From Fimbriimonadaceae bacterium (GTDB lineage Bacteria; Armatimonadota; Fimbriimonadia; Fimbriimonadales; Fimbriimonadaceae), in NCBI GenBank assembly GCA_019638795.1, contig JAHBTB010000003.1, forward strand, positions 174,295-238,294: a DNA stretch of 64,000 nucleotides, read 5' to 3'. Below are positions 23,973 through 34,726 of the stretch, piece after piece. The notes beneath the pieces are model-generated. The model had not been told where the DNA came from. It searched no databases and was given only the letters and a program-made list of their open reading frames with translations. Position 1 is the first letter of the stretch. Each line of letters opens with the position of its first letter. A program made the translations under genes and the position numbers.

Positions 23973-26648
23973 ATGCGACTTGGGGTGGCTCTTGCCCTTC
24001 TTGGTCTGGCGGTGCCGGCGATGACACAGGTGGTCCCCATAAACCAGTACGATTGCCTCCGATGGCGGTGCATCGGCCCCTTCCGCGGTGGACGCACCGT
24101 CGGGATGGACGTCGTGTGGTCGAAACCGAACGTCTGGTACATCGGCGTCAACAACGGCGGGGTTTGGAAGACCACCGACTATGGCCACACCTGGACTCCC
24201 GTCTTTGACGACCAGCCGACCGGCTCGGTCGGTTGCCTCGCCGTCGCCCAGAGCCGGCCCGACACAGTCTACGTGGGGTGCGGGGAGGGACTGCACCGAC
24301 CCGACCTCAGCGTCGGCGACGGGGTTTACAAGACCACCGACGGCGGCAAGACCTGGACCAACATGGGTCTGCGGGACGGGCAGCAGATCGGGGGCGTCAG
24401 TGTCGACCCGCACGACCCCGACCGCGTCTTTGTCGCCGTCATGGGGCACCCGTATGGGCCGAACAAGGAGCGGGGGGTCTACCGCTCACTGGACGGCGGC
24501 AAGTCCTGGAAGCAAGTCCTCTACATCGACCAAGACACCGGCGCGCCCGCGGTCGCGATCGACCCGGCCGACCCGAACGTCGTCTACGCCGACATGTGGG
24601 CCAGCCGCGAGGGCCCGTGGGAGAACGGTGAATGGCAGGGCACGACGAGCGGCCTCTACAAGTCCATCGACGGCGGTGACCACTGGACCAAACTTGGCGG
24701 CCTTCCCGACGTCGACGACAAGGTCGGGCGGATCGGCTTCACCGTCTGCAAGGCCGACAACCGGCGTGTGTACGCCACGGTGGACTCGCCGACCAAAGGC
24801 GGCGTTTACCGCAGCGACGACGCGGGGGCGACCTGGAAGTTTGTCGCCGAGGAGCGGCGGCTGTGGGGACGGGGCGGCGACTTTGCCGAGGTGCGCGTCG
24901 ACCCGACCAACCCTGACCGCGTCTATGCCGGGAACACCAGCACCTATCGGAGCGACAACGGCGGCAAGGACTGGGTGTGCATCAAGGGCGCGCCAGGCGG
25001 GGACGACTACCACACGATCGTCGTCCATCCCACCAACCCCGATCTGATCGGCCTGGCCGCCGACCAGGGGGCGACGATCAGCGTCAACGGCGGCGAGACG
25101 TGGAGCAGTTGGTACAACCAACCCACCGCCCAGTTCTATCACGTCAGCACCGACAACCAGTTCCCCTACTGGGTTTACGGCGGTCAGCAAGAGAGCGGCT
25201 CCGCCGCCGTCGCCAGCCGGGGCAAAGACGGACAGATCACGTTCCGCGACTGGCACCCGGTGGGAGCGGAAGAGTATGCCTACGTGGCCCCCGACCCCCT
25301 GGACCCGAACATTGTCTACGGAGGAAAGGGCACCAAGTTCGACCGCCGGACCGGAAAGGTCGAGGGATTCCGCAACAAATTTGAAGGTGCCCGGTTCATC
25401 CGGACGATGCCCGTCATCTTCTCACCCAAGGACCCGCGGATGCTCTTCCAAGCGGCGCAGTTCCTCTACCGCTCGACCAACGGAGCGGAAACGTGGGAAA
25501 AGATCTCGCCCGACCTGTCCCGACCGTCGTGGGACGTGCCCAAGTCCTTTGCCGTCGGTGAAGCCGAGGGAAAGACCATGGCTCGGCGCGGCGTCATCTA
25601 CGCCGTGGCACCGTCACCGCTCGATGTCGGCGTCATTTGGTGCGGCACCGACGACGGCCTGGTCTGGCTGACCCGCGACGGCGGTGCCCACTGGGCCGAC
25701 GTGACGCCACCGGGGACGACCAGCTGGAGCAAGGTCAGCCAGCTGGACGCGGGCCACTTTGCTGAGGGGACGTGCTATGCCTCGGTCAACCGTCTGAGGT
25801 GCGACGACCAGAAGCCGTACGTGTACGTGACCCACGACTTCGGCGCGACGTGGCGGCTGGCCGTCGAGGGCCTGGAGGAGCAGCCGGTCAACGCCGTCCG
25901 CGAAGACCCGGTGAGGCCCGGCCTGCTCTACGCGGCGACCGAACGGTCAGTCTGGTTCTCGCGGGACGACGGCCACCACTGGAACCCGTTGCGCCTGAAC
26001 ATGCCCGCGACCAGCGTGCGCGACTTGGTTGTGAAAGACGACGACCTCGTGGTCGGCACCCATGGCCGCGGCTTCTGGATCTGCGACCAGATCGGTCTGC
26101 TCCGCCAGCCCGACACCGTCCTGGCCAAGCCCTCCGTCGCGTACCTTGTCGAGTGGAACCTGAACACCGACACCCCGCTTCCGCCCGAAGAACCGGCGGG
26201 GAAAAACCCGCCCGACGGGATCTGCATCGACTACGTGTTGCCCCATGACGCGAAGCTGGTGACCCTGGAGGTGTTGGACGCCAGCGGCAAGGCGGTGCGA
26301 AAGTTCTCCAGCGAGGACCCCTTGGCTCCGCTCGACCCCAAGTCCCTGACCGTGGACCCACGATGGGCGCGGCCTGCGGCCGGCCTTGGTGTCACCCGGG
26401 GGGCCCACCGGTTCGTGTGGGACCTCCGCTTGCCCGGCAGGCGGCCCGGCCTCTCCATGCAGGCGATCTGGCACGACACCCCGACGTCGCGGGGCGCGTT
26501 TGTGGCCCCCGGGAGCTACCGGTTGCGCCTGACCGTGGACGGGGCCGCCCACGAGGTGGAGCTGACGGTCAAGCCCGACCCCCGGGGCGGCCAAGGCCAC
26601 CACCTCAACTGGGCCGACGTCTACAGCGAACCCGAGCCCGAACTGTAA
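23973..26648 (+). CDS. exported VPS10/BNR-repeat propeller protein
   Basis: The 891-aa protein has a signal peptide (MRLGVALALLGLAVPAMTQ) and then about ten Asp-box motifs of the S/T-x-D-G-G-x-T-W kind (TTDGGKTW, SLDGGKSW, SIDGGDHW, SDDAGATW, VNGGETW, TRDGGAHW and others), so it forms one or two beta-propellers of the sortilin/xyloglucanase type. The tail (~residues 720-891) is a beta domain with GVTRGAHRFVWDLR. Related proteins are often mis-called glycosyl hydrolases; no catalytic residues can be shown. A second, signal-less relative lies at 47563-50223. Confidence 0.8.
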   Translation: MRLGVALALLGLAVPAMTQVVPINQYDCLRWRCIGPFRGGRTVGMDVVWSKPNVWYIGVNNGGVWKTTDYGHTWTPVFDDQPTGSVGCLAVAQSRPDTVYVGCGEGLHRPDLSVGDGVYKTTDGGKTWTNMGLRDGQQIGGVSVDPHDPDRVFVAVMGHPYGPNKERGVYRSLDGGKSWKQVLYIDQDTGAPAVAIDPADPNVVYADMWASREGPWENGEWQGTTSGLYKSIDGGDHWTKLGGLPDVDDKVGRIGFTVCKADNRRVYATVDSPTKGGVYRSDDAGATWKFVAEERRLWGRGGDFAEVRVDPTNPDRVYAGNTSTYRSDNGGKDWVCIKGAPGGDDYHTIVVHPTNPDLIGLAADQGATISVNGGETWSSWYNQPTAQFYHVSTDNQFPYWVYGGQQESGSAAVASRGKDGQITFRDWHPVGAEEYAYVAPDPLDPNIVYGGKGTKFDRRTGKVEGFRNKFEGARFIRTMPVIFSPKDPRMLFQAAQFLYRSTNGAETWEKISPDLSRPSWDVPKSFAVGEAEGKTMARRGVIYAVAPSPLDVGVIWCGTDDGLVWLTRDGGAHWADVTPPGTTSWSKVSQLDAGHFAEGTCYASVNRLRCDDQKPYVYVTHDFGATWRLAVEGLEEQPVNAVREDPVRPGLLYAATERSVWFSRDDGHHWNPLRLNMPATSVRDLVVKDDDLVVGTHGRGFWICDQIGLLRQPDTVLAKPSVAYLVEWNLNTDTPLPPEEPAGKNPPDGICIDYVLPHDAKLVTLEVLDASGKAVRKFSSEDPLAPLDPKSLTVDPRWARPAAGLGVTRGAHRFVWDLRLPGRRPGLSMQAIWHDTPTSRGAFVAPGSYRLRLTVDGAAHEVELTVKPDPRGGQGHHLNWADVYSEPEPEL

Positions 26649-26658
26649 GCGAGGGACA

Positions 26659-28230
26659 TCAGACCGGGGCCCGCTTGTCCAGGACCCATGCCGCCAGGTC
26701 GTCCACGTGCCCCGCACTCGGGGCTGGCAACGAGACGGTGCCGCCGCAACACACCTGGCGGGCCCGTGCGGCCAGAATGTTCGCCCAGTCCTCGAACCGG
26801 GCTGCCGCCCACTGGGCCGCCTCGCCGGCCCGCGCGGCACGGGCCCGGCATGTCTGGACGGCAAAGGTGAGCATGAGCAAGTCGCTCTGGGCACCGACGA
26901 CGGTCTGGTGGCCGGGCGTCACCGCCAGTCCGGCGGCGAGGCATTCAAAGACGAAGCCGTCTCCAGCCGGCGGTTCCGCCCGGCCCTCTTTGACCCGGCG
27001 CAGGTACCGGGACGAGATGAAGACCCGGTTGATCTCGTTAGTGCCCTCGTAGATCCGGCTGACGCGGGCGTCCCGGTAAATCCGGGCGAGGGGGAACTCC
27101 TCGGTGAACCCGTAGCCACCGTAGACCTGTAAGGCTTCGTCCACGATCCGGCTCTCCGCCTCCGTCGCAAGCACCTTGCACACGGAACACTCCACGGAGA
27201 ACTCCTCGCTCGCCGCCTTGGTGCCCTCGATTGTCCCGTCGCCGGCGGCGAACGCTCCGTCAATGAGGGCCCCCGTGCGCACCAGACACGACTCGGCGGC
27301 GAAGTATAAAGCCGCCATGTCGGCGAACTTTTGGCGCACCAGGCCGAACTCGCCGATCCTTTGGCCGAACTGCCGCCGTTCGGTGGCATAGCCACTGGCC
27401 TGATAGAGTGCCTCGCGGGCCGGGCCAAGGGACATCGCGCCCAACTTGTACCGGCCGATGTTGAGGGAGTTGAACGCGACCTGGTGGCCCTTCCCCACTT
27501 CGTAGAGGAGGTTCTCCAGGGGCACCTCGGCGTTCTCCAGGGTGACCCGGGCCGTTGACGAACCTTTAAGTCCAAGCTTATGTTCTTCACGGCCCACGCT
27601 CACACCGGGAAAGCTGCGCTCGACCAGAAACGCGCTGACCTGGTCGCCGTCCACCTTGGCCATGACCAAGAAGAAGTCGGCCCACTGGGCGTTGCTGATC
27701 CACATCTTGGTGCCGTTGAGCACCCACTTCGACCCCTTCTGTTCCGCCCGGGTGGTCAGAGACAGGGCGTCACTGCCGCTCTCGGGCTCGCTAAGCGCAT
27801 AGGCCCCGATCCATTCGCCACTGGCAAGGCGGGGCAAGTACTGCTCCTTTTGGGCGCGGGTGCCAAAGGCGGTGAGACCGAACTGGGCGATCCCGCTGGT
27901 GATCCCCACGGTGACGGAGAAACCCGCGTCGAGGGAAAGGCGGTTCAAGATGGAGGCCGCGAGGTTCTTGCCCAGTCCGAGTCCGCCGAACTCCTCGGCG
28001 GTGTCGATGCCGCAAAACCCCAGCTCGCCAGCCTGCCGGACCAGCCGGGGCATCAACCCCTCCTCTTGGGCGTCGAGCCGGGCGGCAAGGGGCAAGACTT
28101 CTTTGCGGCTGAACTGCTCGGCCGTCTCGATCATCAAGTGCTCGTCACCCGAAAAGTCTTCGGGGATGAAGACCGTCGTGGGCTCGCGAGAAACGAAAGA
28201 ACATCCTCGTTCTTGGTTGGTCACGCTCAT
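26659..28230 (-). CDS. acyl-CoA dehydrogenase
   Basis: The 523-aa FAD enzyme has the family blocks YALSEPESGSDA (FAD contact), KMWISNAQWADFF, RRQFGQRIGEF, LQVYGGYGFTEEFP and the catalytic Glu in RIYEGTNEINRV. It oxidises acyl-CoA to trans-2-enoyl-CoA and would pass electrons to ETF. The extra C-terminal helical region (after ~410) is shorter than in VLCAD-type enzymes of ~590 aa. No beta-oxidation partners are nearby. It ends 10 bp from the convergent VPS10-like gene. Confidence 0.92.
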   Translation of the reverse strand: MSVTNQERGCSFVSREPTTVFIPEDFSGDEHLMIETAEQFSRKEVLPLAARLDAQEEGLMPRLVRQAGELGFCGIDTAEEFGGLGLGKNLAASILNRLSLDAGFSVTVGITSGIAQFGLTAFGTRAQKEQYLPRLASGEWIGAYALSEPESGSDALSLTTRAEQKGSKWVLNGTKMWISNAQWADFFLVMAKVDGDQVSAFLVERSFPGVSVGREEHKLGLKGSSTARVTLENAEVPLENLLYEVGKGHQVAFNSLNIGRYKLGAMSLGPAREALYQASGYATERRQFGQRIGEFGLVRQKFADMAALYFAAESCLVRTGALIDGAFAAGDGTIEGTKAASEEFSVECSVCKVLATEAESRIVDEALQVYGGYGFTEEFPLARIYRDARVSRIYEGTNEINRVFISSRYLRRVKEGRAEPPAGDGFVFECLAAGLAVTPGHQTVVGAQSDLLMLTFAVQTCRARAARAGEAAQWAAARFEDWANILAARARQVCCGGTVSLPAPSAGHVDDLAAWVLDKRAPV

Positions 28231-28243
28231 GGGGCCAAGGGCG

Positions 28244-28249
28244 ATTATA
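28244..28249 (-). promoter_or_regulatory. -10 box TATAAT for the acyl-CoA dehydrogenase gene
   Basis: A perfect TATAAT on the minus strand lies 13 bp upstream of the ATG at 28230, so the leader would be only about 6 nt. No -35 consensus is found at the expected place. Confidence 0.4.
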
Positions 28250-28281
28250 CGGAAGAGGACCGATATTCCTCACGTCGTACA

Positions 28282-29031
28282 ATGAATGTCATGTGGGTCG
28301 CCGCCACGTCCTTGGTCTTTGCCGCCTCCGCCCCGGCCATCCAGGCCCCTGCGCCGCTTGACCGGTCGGGAGAGGGTTACTTGGTCCAGCTTCTCGACCG
28401 TTACAGCAAACTACCGCCCTTCTACCTTTGGTTCGACCGCTACTCCCGTGATTCGGGTGAAGGCTTCGACAAAGGCGGGACCGTCCAGCTCTGGTACGGG
28501 GGTGGCAAGAAGTTCCGGGTCTCTTCTTGCGGCGCCTTCGGTGACGAAGTGCTCGGCGTCTCCGACGGCCACACCCTGCTCGTCGACTCGATGGACTTGG
28601 GCCGCCCGGTCACTTTGGCCGACATGCCGGCCAAGTGGCAAGGCTTGACCGACCAGGTGGCACCCAACCAAGGCGGGAGCCTGGTCCTGTGGCTTCTGGA
28701 CGGGCCCGGTTCCCTGGACCGGCTCGCGGAAAGAGACAAGCCGATCACCTTGCTCCGCCGAGGCAGCGCGTTCGTCGTGACCTTCACCAACAAGGCCCTC
28801 GGCGAAATGCAAGCGGAGATCGTCGACGGTTGGCTCGTGGCCGACCAAATCGTCCAACGGTTTGATTTCGACGGCGAAAAGTTCGAATCCGTCAGCCGAA
28901 ACGAGTACCGGCCGTTCAACTTTGCGCCCCGATTTGGCCGTGACACCTTTGAGACCAAGGTCGCCCCGGGCCTTATGGTCATCGACGAACGCACGAAGCC
29001 CGGCCACAAGACAAAACCGCCCCGGAGCTAA
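28282..29031 (+). CDS. exported protein, possibly LolA-like fold
   Basis: I start at the ATG at 28282 (249 aa); the open frame extends upstream but only over the acyl-CoA dehydrogenase gene. The signal peptide is MNVMWVAATSLVFAASAPAI. The mature part alternates strands, with GTVQLWYGGGKKFRVSS and a C-terminal NKALGEMQAEIVDGWLVAD segment, reminiscent of LolA/LppX folds. I cannot name a family. The gene ends inside a hairpin that appears to terminate the convergent gene. Confidence 0.55.
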   Translation: MNVMWVAATSLVFAASAPAIQAPAPLDRSGEGYLVQLLDRYSKLPPFYLWFDRYSRDSGEGFDKGGTVQLWYGGGKKFRVSSCGAFGDEVLGVSDGHTLLVDSMDLGRPVTLADMPAKWQGLTDQVAPNQGGSLVLWLLDGPGSLDRLAERDKPITLLRRGSAFVVTFTNKALGEMQAEIVDGWLVADQIVQRFDFDGEKFESVSRNEYRPFNFAPRFGRDTFETKVAPGLMVIDERTKPGHKTKPPRS

Positions 29032-29043
29032 GTGCCGGGGCGG
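29011..29043 (-). terminator. intrinsic terminator of the membrane-protein gene
   Basis: A perfect 9-bp stem, CCGCCCCGG (29017-29025) and CCGGGGCGG (29035-29043), is followed on the minus strand by TTTTGT. It lies 9 bp below the stop of the 29053 gene and contains the stop codon of the convergent gene in its loop. Confidence 0.7.
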
Positions 29044-29052
29044 TCGGTGTGC

Positions 29053-29874
29053 TCAGCTTCCGCTGGGCGGGGTCGGCGGGCCGTCGTCGGTCGGAGCCGG
29101 GCCGGGCGACGTCATCATCGCCGACACGTTGTTGTGGACTCCCACGTAGACGACGTCGCGGTAGACCAACGCGATGGCGAGCATCGCCAGCGGCACGGTG
29201 AAAAGCAGGCCGACACCGCACGCCACGGCCCCGATGCCTGCCACCAAGGCGGAGACGAAGTAGAACACCGCCGCCATTAGCCACTCACCCTTGAGGGCGT
29301 TGAAACTAGCCTTGATGGCGTCCACCGGGCCCATCTCCTTGTCCACCATGAAAAGTGGAGCGATCATGAGCAGTCCGGCGACGACAAAGGTGCCGACAAT
29401 ACATCCGATCAGCCCGATATAGGTGCACAGGGTGTAGAGGAAGCCGAAGGCCATGAACAAATGGGCCTTGGGGAGCACCCGGAAGAAGTGGTTCACCGTC
29501 ACCGTCTCGCCCCGGAGCAGGGCGATCGTCATGTGGCCGAACCCGCCCATCAAGACACCCATCAGCAGACTGCCCACCAAGCTCGTGACGAGTTGCATCG
29601 GCAGTTGGGCCATCAGCAACGCCGTCGGGTCGCTTGTCGATGTCTGCACCGCCATCATCGTGGCCATGAACGGCAACGAGACGACGAGCGTGACGACGTA
29701 GTACGCCACGCCGGCGATCAAAGTGGCCAAGACGAACGGTGTCCAGTTCGCTTTCATCAGCTCCCACGCTTCACCGATCGCGCCAAGGTCGACGGCCCCG
29801 CGTGGTGTGCCACGCAACGGCCCGCCGTCTCCGCCCATCGGTCCACGCGGATATTCCGCATAAGGTGATCCCAT
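29053..29874 (-). CDS. multi-spanning membrane protein of unknown function
   Basis: I start at the ATG at 29874 (273 aa) because GGAGGG sits six bases before it. After a Gly/Pro-rich N-terminus there are about five to six membrane segments (for example FVLATLIAGVAYYVVTLVVS, LFMAFGFLYTLCTYIGLIGC, AVFYFVSALVAGIGAVACGV). The layout resembles DUF975-like integral proteins that lack known activity. The loop MVDKEMGPVDAIKASFNALK is typical of that group. Confidence 0.6.
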   Translation of the reverse strand: MGSPYAEYPRGPMGGDGGPLRGTPRGAVDLGAIGEAWELMKANWTPFVLATLIAGVAYYVVTLVVSLPFMATMMAVQTSTSDPTALLMAQLPMQLVTSLVGSLLMGVLMGGFGHMTIALLRGETVTVNHFFRVLPKAHLFMAFGFLYTLCTYIGLIGCIVGTFVVAGLLMIAPLFMVDKEMGPVDAIKASFNALKGEWLMAAVFYFVSALVAGIGAVACGVGLLFTVPLAMLAIALVYRDVVYVGVHNNVSAMMTSPGPAPTDDGPPTPPSGS

Positions 29875-30026
29875 ATTTGTCCCTCCAGTAGCTCTAGGAC
29901 GGTCCACGGGGCCGGTTTGCCTCTGGGCCGCTCCTACGACGCCATCTTAGCGGTCATGCTGTTAAAAGTGCTGGGTTCTGGTGAAAAACTGTTGCCCCAG
30001 AGGTCCTTCCGTTAACCTTAGGTTAA

Positions 30027-30032
30027 TATACT
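30027..30032 (+). promoter_or_regulatory. -10-like TATACT upstream of the PEP-CTERM gene
   Basis: TATACT lies in the AT-rich TTAATATACT, 39 bp upstream of the ATG. A small stem (CTGGG 30031-30035 with CCCAG 30047-30051) would form at the 5' end of the mRNA, and GGAG (30060-30063) acts as a ribosome binding site. Confidence 0.35.
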
Positions 30033-30071
30033 GGGCTGACAATCCTCCCAGCCTTGATTGGAGTCCTTGAC

Positions 30072-30770
30072 ATGAAGATGAGAAACCTCGTTACCCTCGC
30101 ATTGGTCGTCGTCGCCGCCGCGTCGCAAGCGACCGTCATCACCCAATGGAACTTTAACTCCCTGTCGGCCGACGGCGACACGACCACCGGCACCACCGAC
30201 CCTTCCATCGGATCAGGCACGGCGAGCCTCGTCGGTGGGACGACGAGCACCTTTGCCAGCGGCAACGGGAGCTCTGACCCCGCGGCCACCGACGATTCTT
30301 CCTGGAACTCGGCCACTTATCCGGAGCAGCAAGTCGGGTCGGGCACGGCCGGTGTGCAGTTCCTTGTGTCCACCGCCGGCATGAAGGACATCACGGTGTC
30401 GTTCGACCAGCGGCACAGCAGCACGGCCTCGGCCTGGACCATGCTCCAATACACCACGGACGGGTCCACCTGGACGAACAGCGACAGCTACCAAGTGGCC
30501 GACACGAGCTTCCACAATGGAAACACGGTCGACCTGACCGGAGTCACCGCCGCCAACGACAACCCCAACTTTGGCGTCCGCATCGTCTCCATCTTCGTGC
30601 CGGGGACGAGCGAGTACGCTCCGACCTCCTCGACTGCCACCTACAGCATCAACGGCACGATCCGTTACGACATGGTGACGGTCAGCGGCACCGAGTCGGT
30701 GCCCGAACCGGCGAGCATGGCCGTCCTCGGCCTCGGCGCCCTCGCCTTGGCCCGCCGCAAGAGGAAGTAA
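30072..30770 (+). CDS. PEP-CTERM secreted protein
   Basis: The 232-aa protein has a signal peptide (MKMRNLVTLALVVVAAASQA) and a Ser/Thr/Gly-rich beta-type body. It ends with the PEP-CTERM sorting signal VPEPASMAVLGLGALALARR followed by KRK: VPEP motif, hydrophobic helix, basic tail. In such species an exosortase cleaves at this tail to anchor or release the protein at the surface. No exosortase gene is in the window. A strong terminator follows. Confidence 0.92.
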   Translation: MKMRNLVTLALVVVAAASQATVITQWNFNSLSADGDTTTGTTDPSIGSGTASLVGGTTSTFASGNGSSDPAATDDSSWNSATYPEQQVGSGTAGVQFLVSTAGMKDITVSFDQRHSSTASAWTMLQYTTDGSTWTNSDSYQVADTSFHNGNTVDLTGVTAANDNPNFGVRIVSIFVPGTSEYAPTSSTATYSINGTIRYDMVTVSGTESVPEPASMAVLGLGALALARRKRK

Positions 30771-30792
30771 GCCTCCACCAAAGGAAAAAGAC

Positions 30793-30829
30793 AAAGGCGG
30801 CCCTGCCCAGCAGGGTCGCCTTTTTGTTT
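30793..30829 (+). terminator. bidirectional intrinsic terminator
   Basis: A 13-bp stem with one G-U wobble (AAAGGCGGCCCTG 30793-30805, CAGGGTCGCCTTT 30811-30823) and a five-base loop is followed by TTTTT-type runs on both strands. It separates the PEP-CTERM gene (+) from the convergent gyrA (-). Confidence 0.85.
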
Positions 30830-30850
30830 GTCCATGGCCGACGGCCAGGG

Positions 30851-33319
<2,469 letters not shown>

Positions 33320-33334
33320 TGAGACTCCTAGTCG

Positions 33335-33355
33335 GCAAGTTCAAATTGAGCTTGC
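33335..33355. promoter_or_regulatory. palindrome in the gyrA leader
   Basis: Arms GCAAGTTCAA (33335-33344) and TTGAGCTTGC (33346-33355) around a single A; 9 of 10 positions pair. It lies between the likely -10 and the ribosome binding site of gyrA, about +4 to +24 of the transcript, so it could be an operator or an mRNA hairpin. Confidence 0.5.
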
Positions 33356-33365
33356 ACGGCCCCAT

Positions 33366-33371
33366 ATTTTA
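33366..33371 (-). promoter_or_regulatory. -10 box TAAAAT for gyrA
   Basis: TAAAAT on the minus strand, 46 bp upstream of the GTG. No -35 consensus is visible in the GC-rich stretch above it. Its position below the end of the S41 protease gene supports separate gyrA transcription. Confidence 0.45.
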
Positions 33372-33418
33372 CCCGGAACGGGTGGGCCCGGGCCGGGAAG
33401 TCTCCGGCCCGGGATCGC

Positions 33419-34726
33419 TCAGCACACAGGTTCGAAGCGCCCGGGCCAGACTAAACGGGTCTCCAGGTTGGAGACCTGGGCCGCCGGAGGGGTCTCACCC
33501 TTCAGCACCTCGATGGCCCGGGCGAGTTGGTTGTCCTTGGCGGGGTCGCCAAGGACGGTGTCGGGCGTCACATTGAGCTCGACCGGCACGTCGGGGACAA
33601 GGCCGCCCTTCACGTATGTCCCGTCGTCGTCGACCTTGCGCGAGTAGTCCTCGCCACTCGGAACGTAGTACTTGGCGATCGTCACCTTCAGACTGGCCAT
33701 GTCCTGCGGGATGGTGTGCACCGTTTGGACGGACATTTTCCCGTAGGTGTGCTCGCCGACCAGTTTCGCCTTGGCGAAGTACCGGATGTCACTCGCGAAA
33801 ATCTCGCTCGCGCTCGCCGACTCCTCGTTGACCAAGACGACGATGGGGCCCTTCACCGGCCAGACCGAGCCAGGCGGGGTCTTCTCCTCGACGACCTTGC
33901 CGCCACGGACCTTCATCGTGACGACCTGCTTGGCGTCGATAAACCTGCCCAGCATCGCGCTCGCCGTGGTCAAGAGGCCGCCCGGGTTGCTGCGGAGGTC
34001 GATGACCAAGCCCTTGGTGTCCTTGTTCATCAACTCCTGCAGGGCGTCGTCGAACTGGCCCGGGGTGTTCTCGGCAAAGGTCGTCACGGAGATGTAGCCG
34101 ATGTTGCCCGGGAGCACCTTGGCCTCGGCGGTCGGGATGAACACCTGGGCGCGCGTCGCGACCAGCTTCAGCAGGCCCGCCGTCCCAGGGCGTTGGACGG
34201 TGAGTTTGACCTGGGTGCCCGCCTCGCCCTTCACGTTCTTGACGATCTTGTCGACTTCCCAGCCGGCCACCACCTGGTCGTTGACGCCGACGATGACGTC
34301 GTTGGCCTTCAGCCCCGCACGGTCGGCCGGGCTGTTCCGGAAGACAACGGCGACCTTGGCCCCTTGCGGGTCCTCCCCCAGCCTCGCGCCGATGCCGACG
34401 AAGTCACCATGGGTCTCCATGTTGAAGCGGTCGGCGGTCACCGGCTCCAAGAACGCGGTGTGGGGGTCACCCAGGCTCGCGACGGCCCCTTGCATGGCCG
34501 CGTAACGCAGGTTGGTCGGGTCGACCTTGCGCCAATACTTACGCTGGATCAGGTCAAAGTTTTGCTGGAAGATCTCCGTCGGCGTGGGCTTGCCGCCGCT
34601 CGCGGCAAGAGCGGCCAGGGCCGTCCCGCTGGGAGCGCGGCCCGCGCTCACGTCACGCAGGAAGAATCCAAGACCAAACCCGCCGGCGCACCCCAACAGG
34701 ACGACGGGCACCTTCCACCACTTCAC
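33419..34726 (-). CDS. S41-family C-terminal processing protease (Ctp/Prc type)
   Basis: The 435-aa protein has an N-terminal membrane anchor (VPVVLLGCAGGFGLGFFL), a PDZ domain (~105-190) and an intact S41 catalytic site: Ser305 in NEESASASEIF and Lys330 in GEHTYGKMSVQ, spaced 25 residues apart as in E. coli Prc. It should cleave proteins from their C-termini in the periplasm. The GTG start overlaps the stop of the upstream inactive S41 paralogue as GTGA and has a perfect AAGGAGGTG. Confidence 0.92.
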   Translation of the reverse strand: MKWWKVPVVLLGCAGGFGLGFFLRDVSAGRAPSGTALAALAASGGKPTPTEIFQQNFDLIQRKYWRKVDPTNLRYAAMQGAVASLGDPHTAFLEPVTADRFNMETHGDFVGIGARLGEDPQGAKVAVVFRNSPADRAGLKANDVIVGVNDQVVAGWEVDKIVKNVKGEAGTQVKLTVQRPGTAGLLKLVATRAQVFIPTAEAKVLPGNIGYISVTTFAENTPGQFDDALQELMNKDTKGLVIDLRSNPGGLLTTASAMLGRFIDAKQVVTMKVRGGKVVEEKTPPGSVWPVKGPIVVLVNEESASASEIFASDIRYFAKAKLVGEHTYGKMSVQTVHTIPQDMASLKVTIAKYYVPSGEDYSRKVDDDGTYVKGGLVPDVPVELNVTPDTVLGDPAKDNQLARAIEVLKGETPPAAQVSNLETRLVWPGRFEPVC

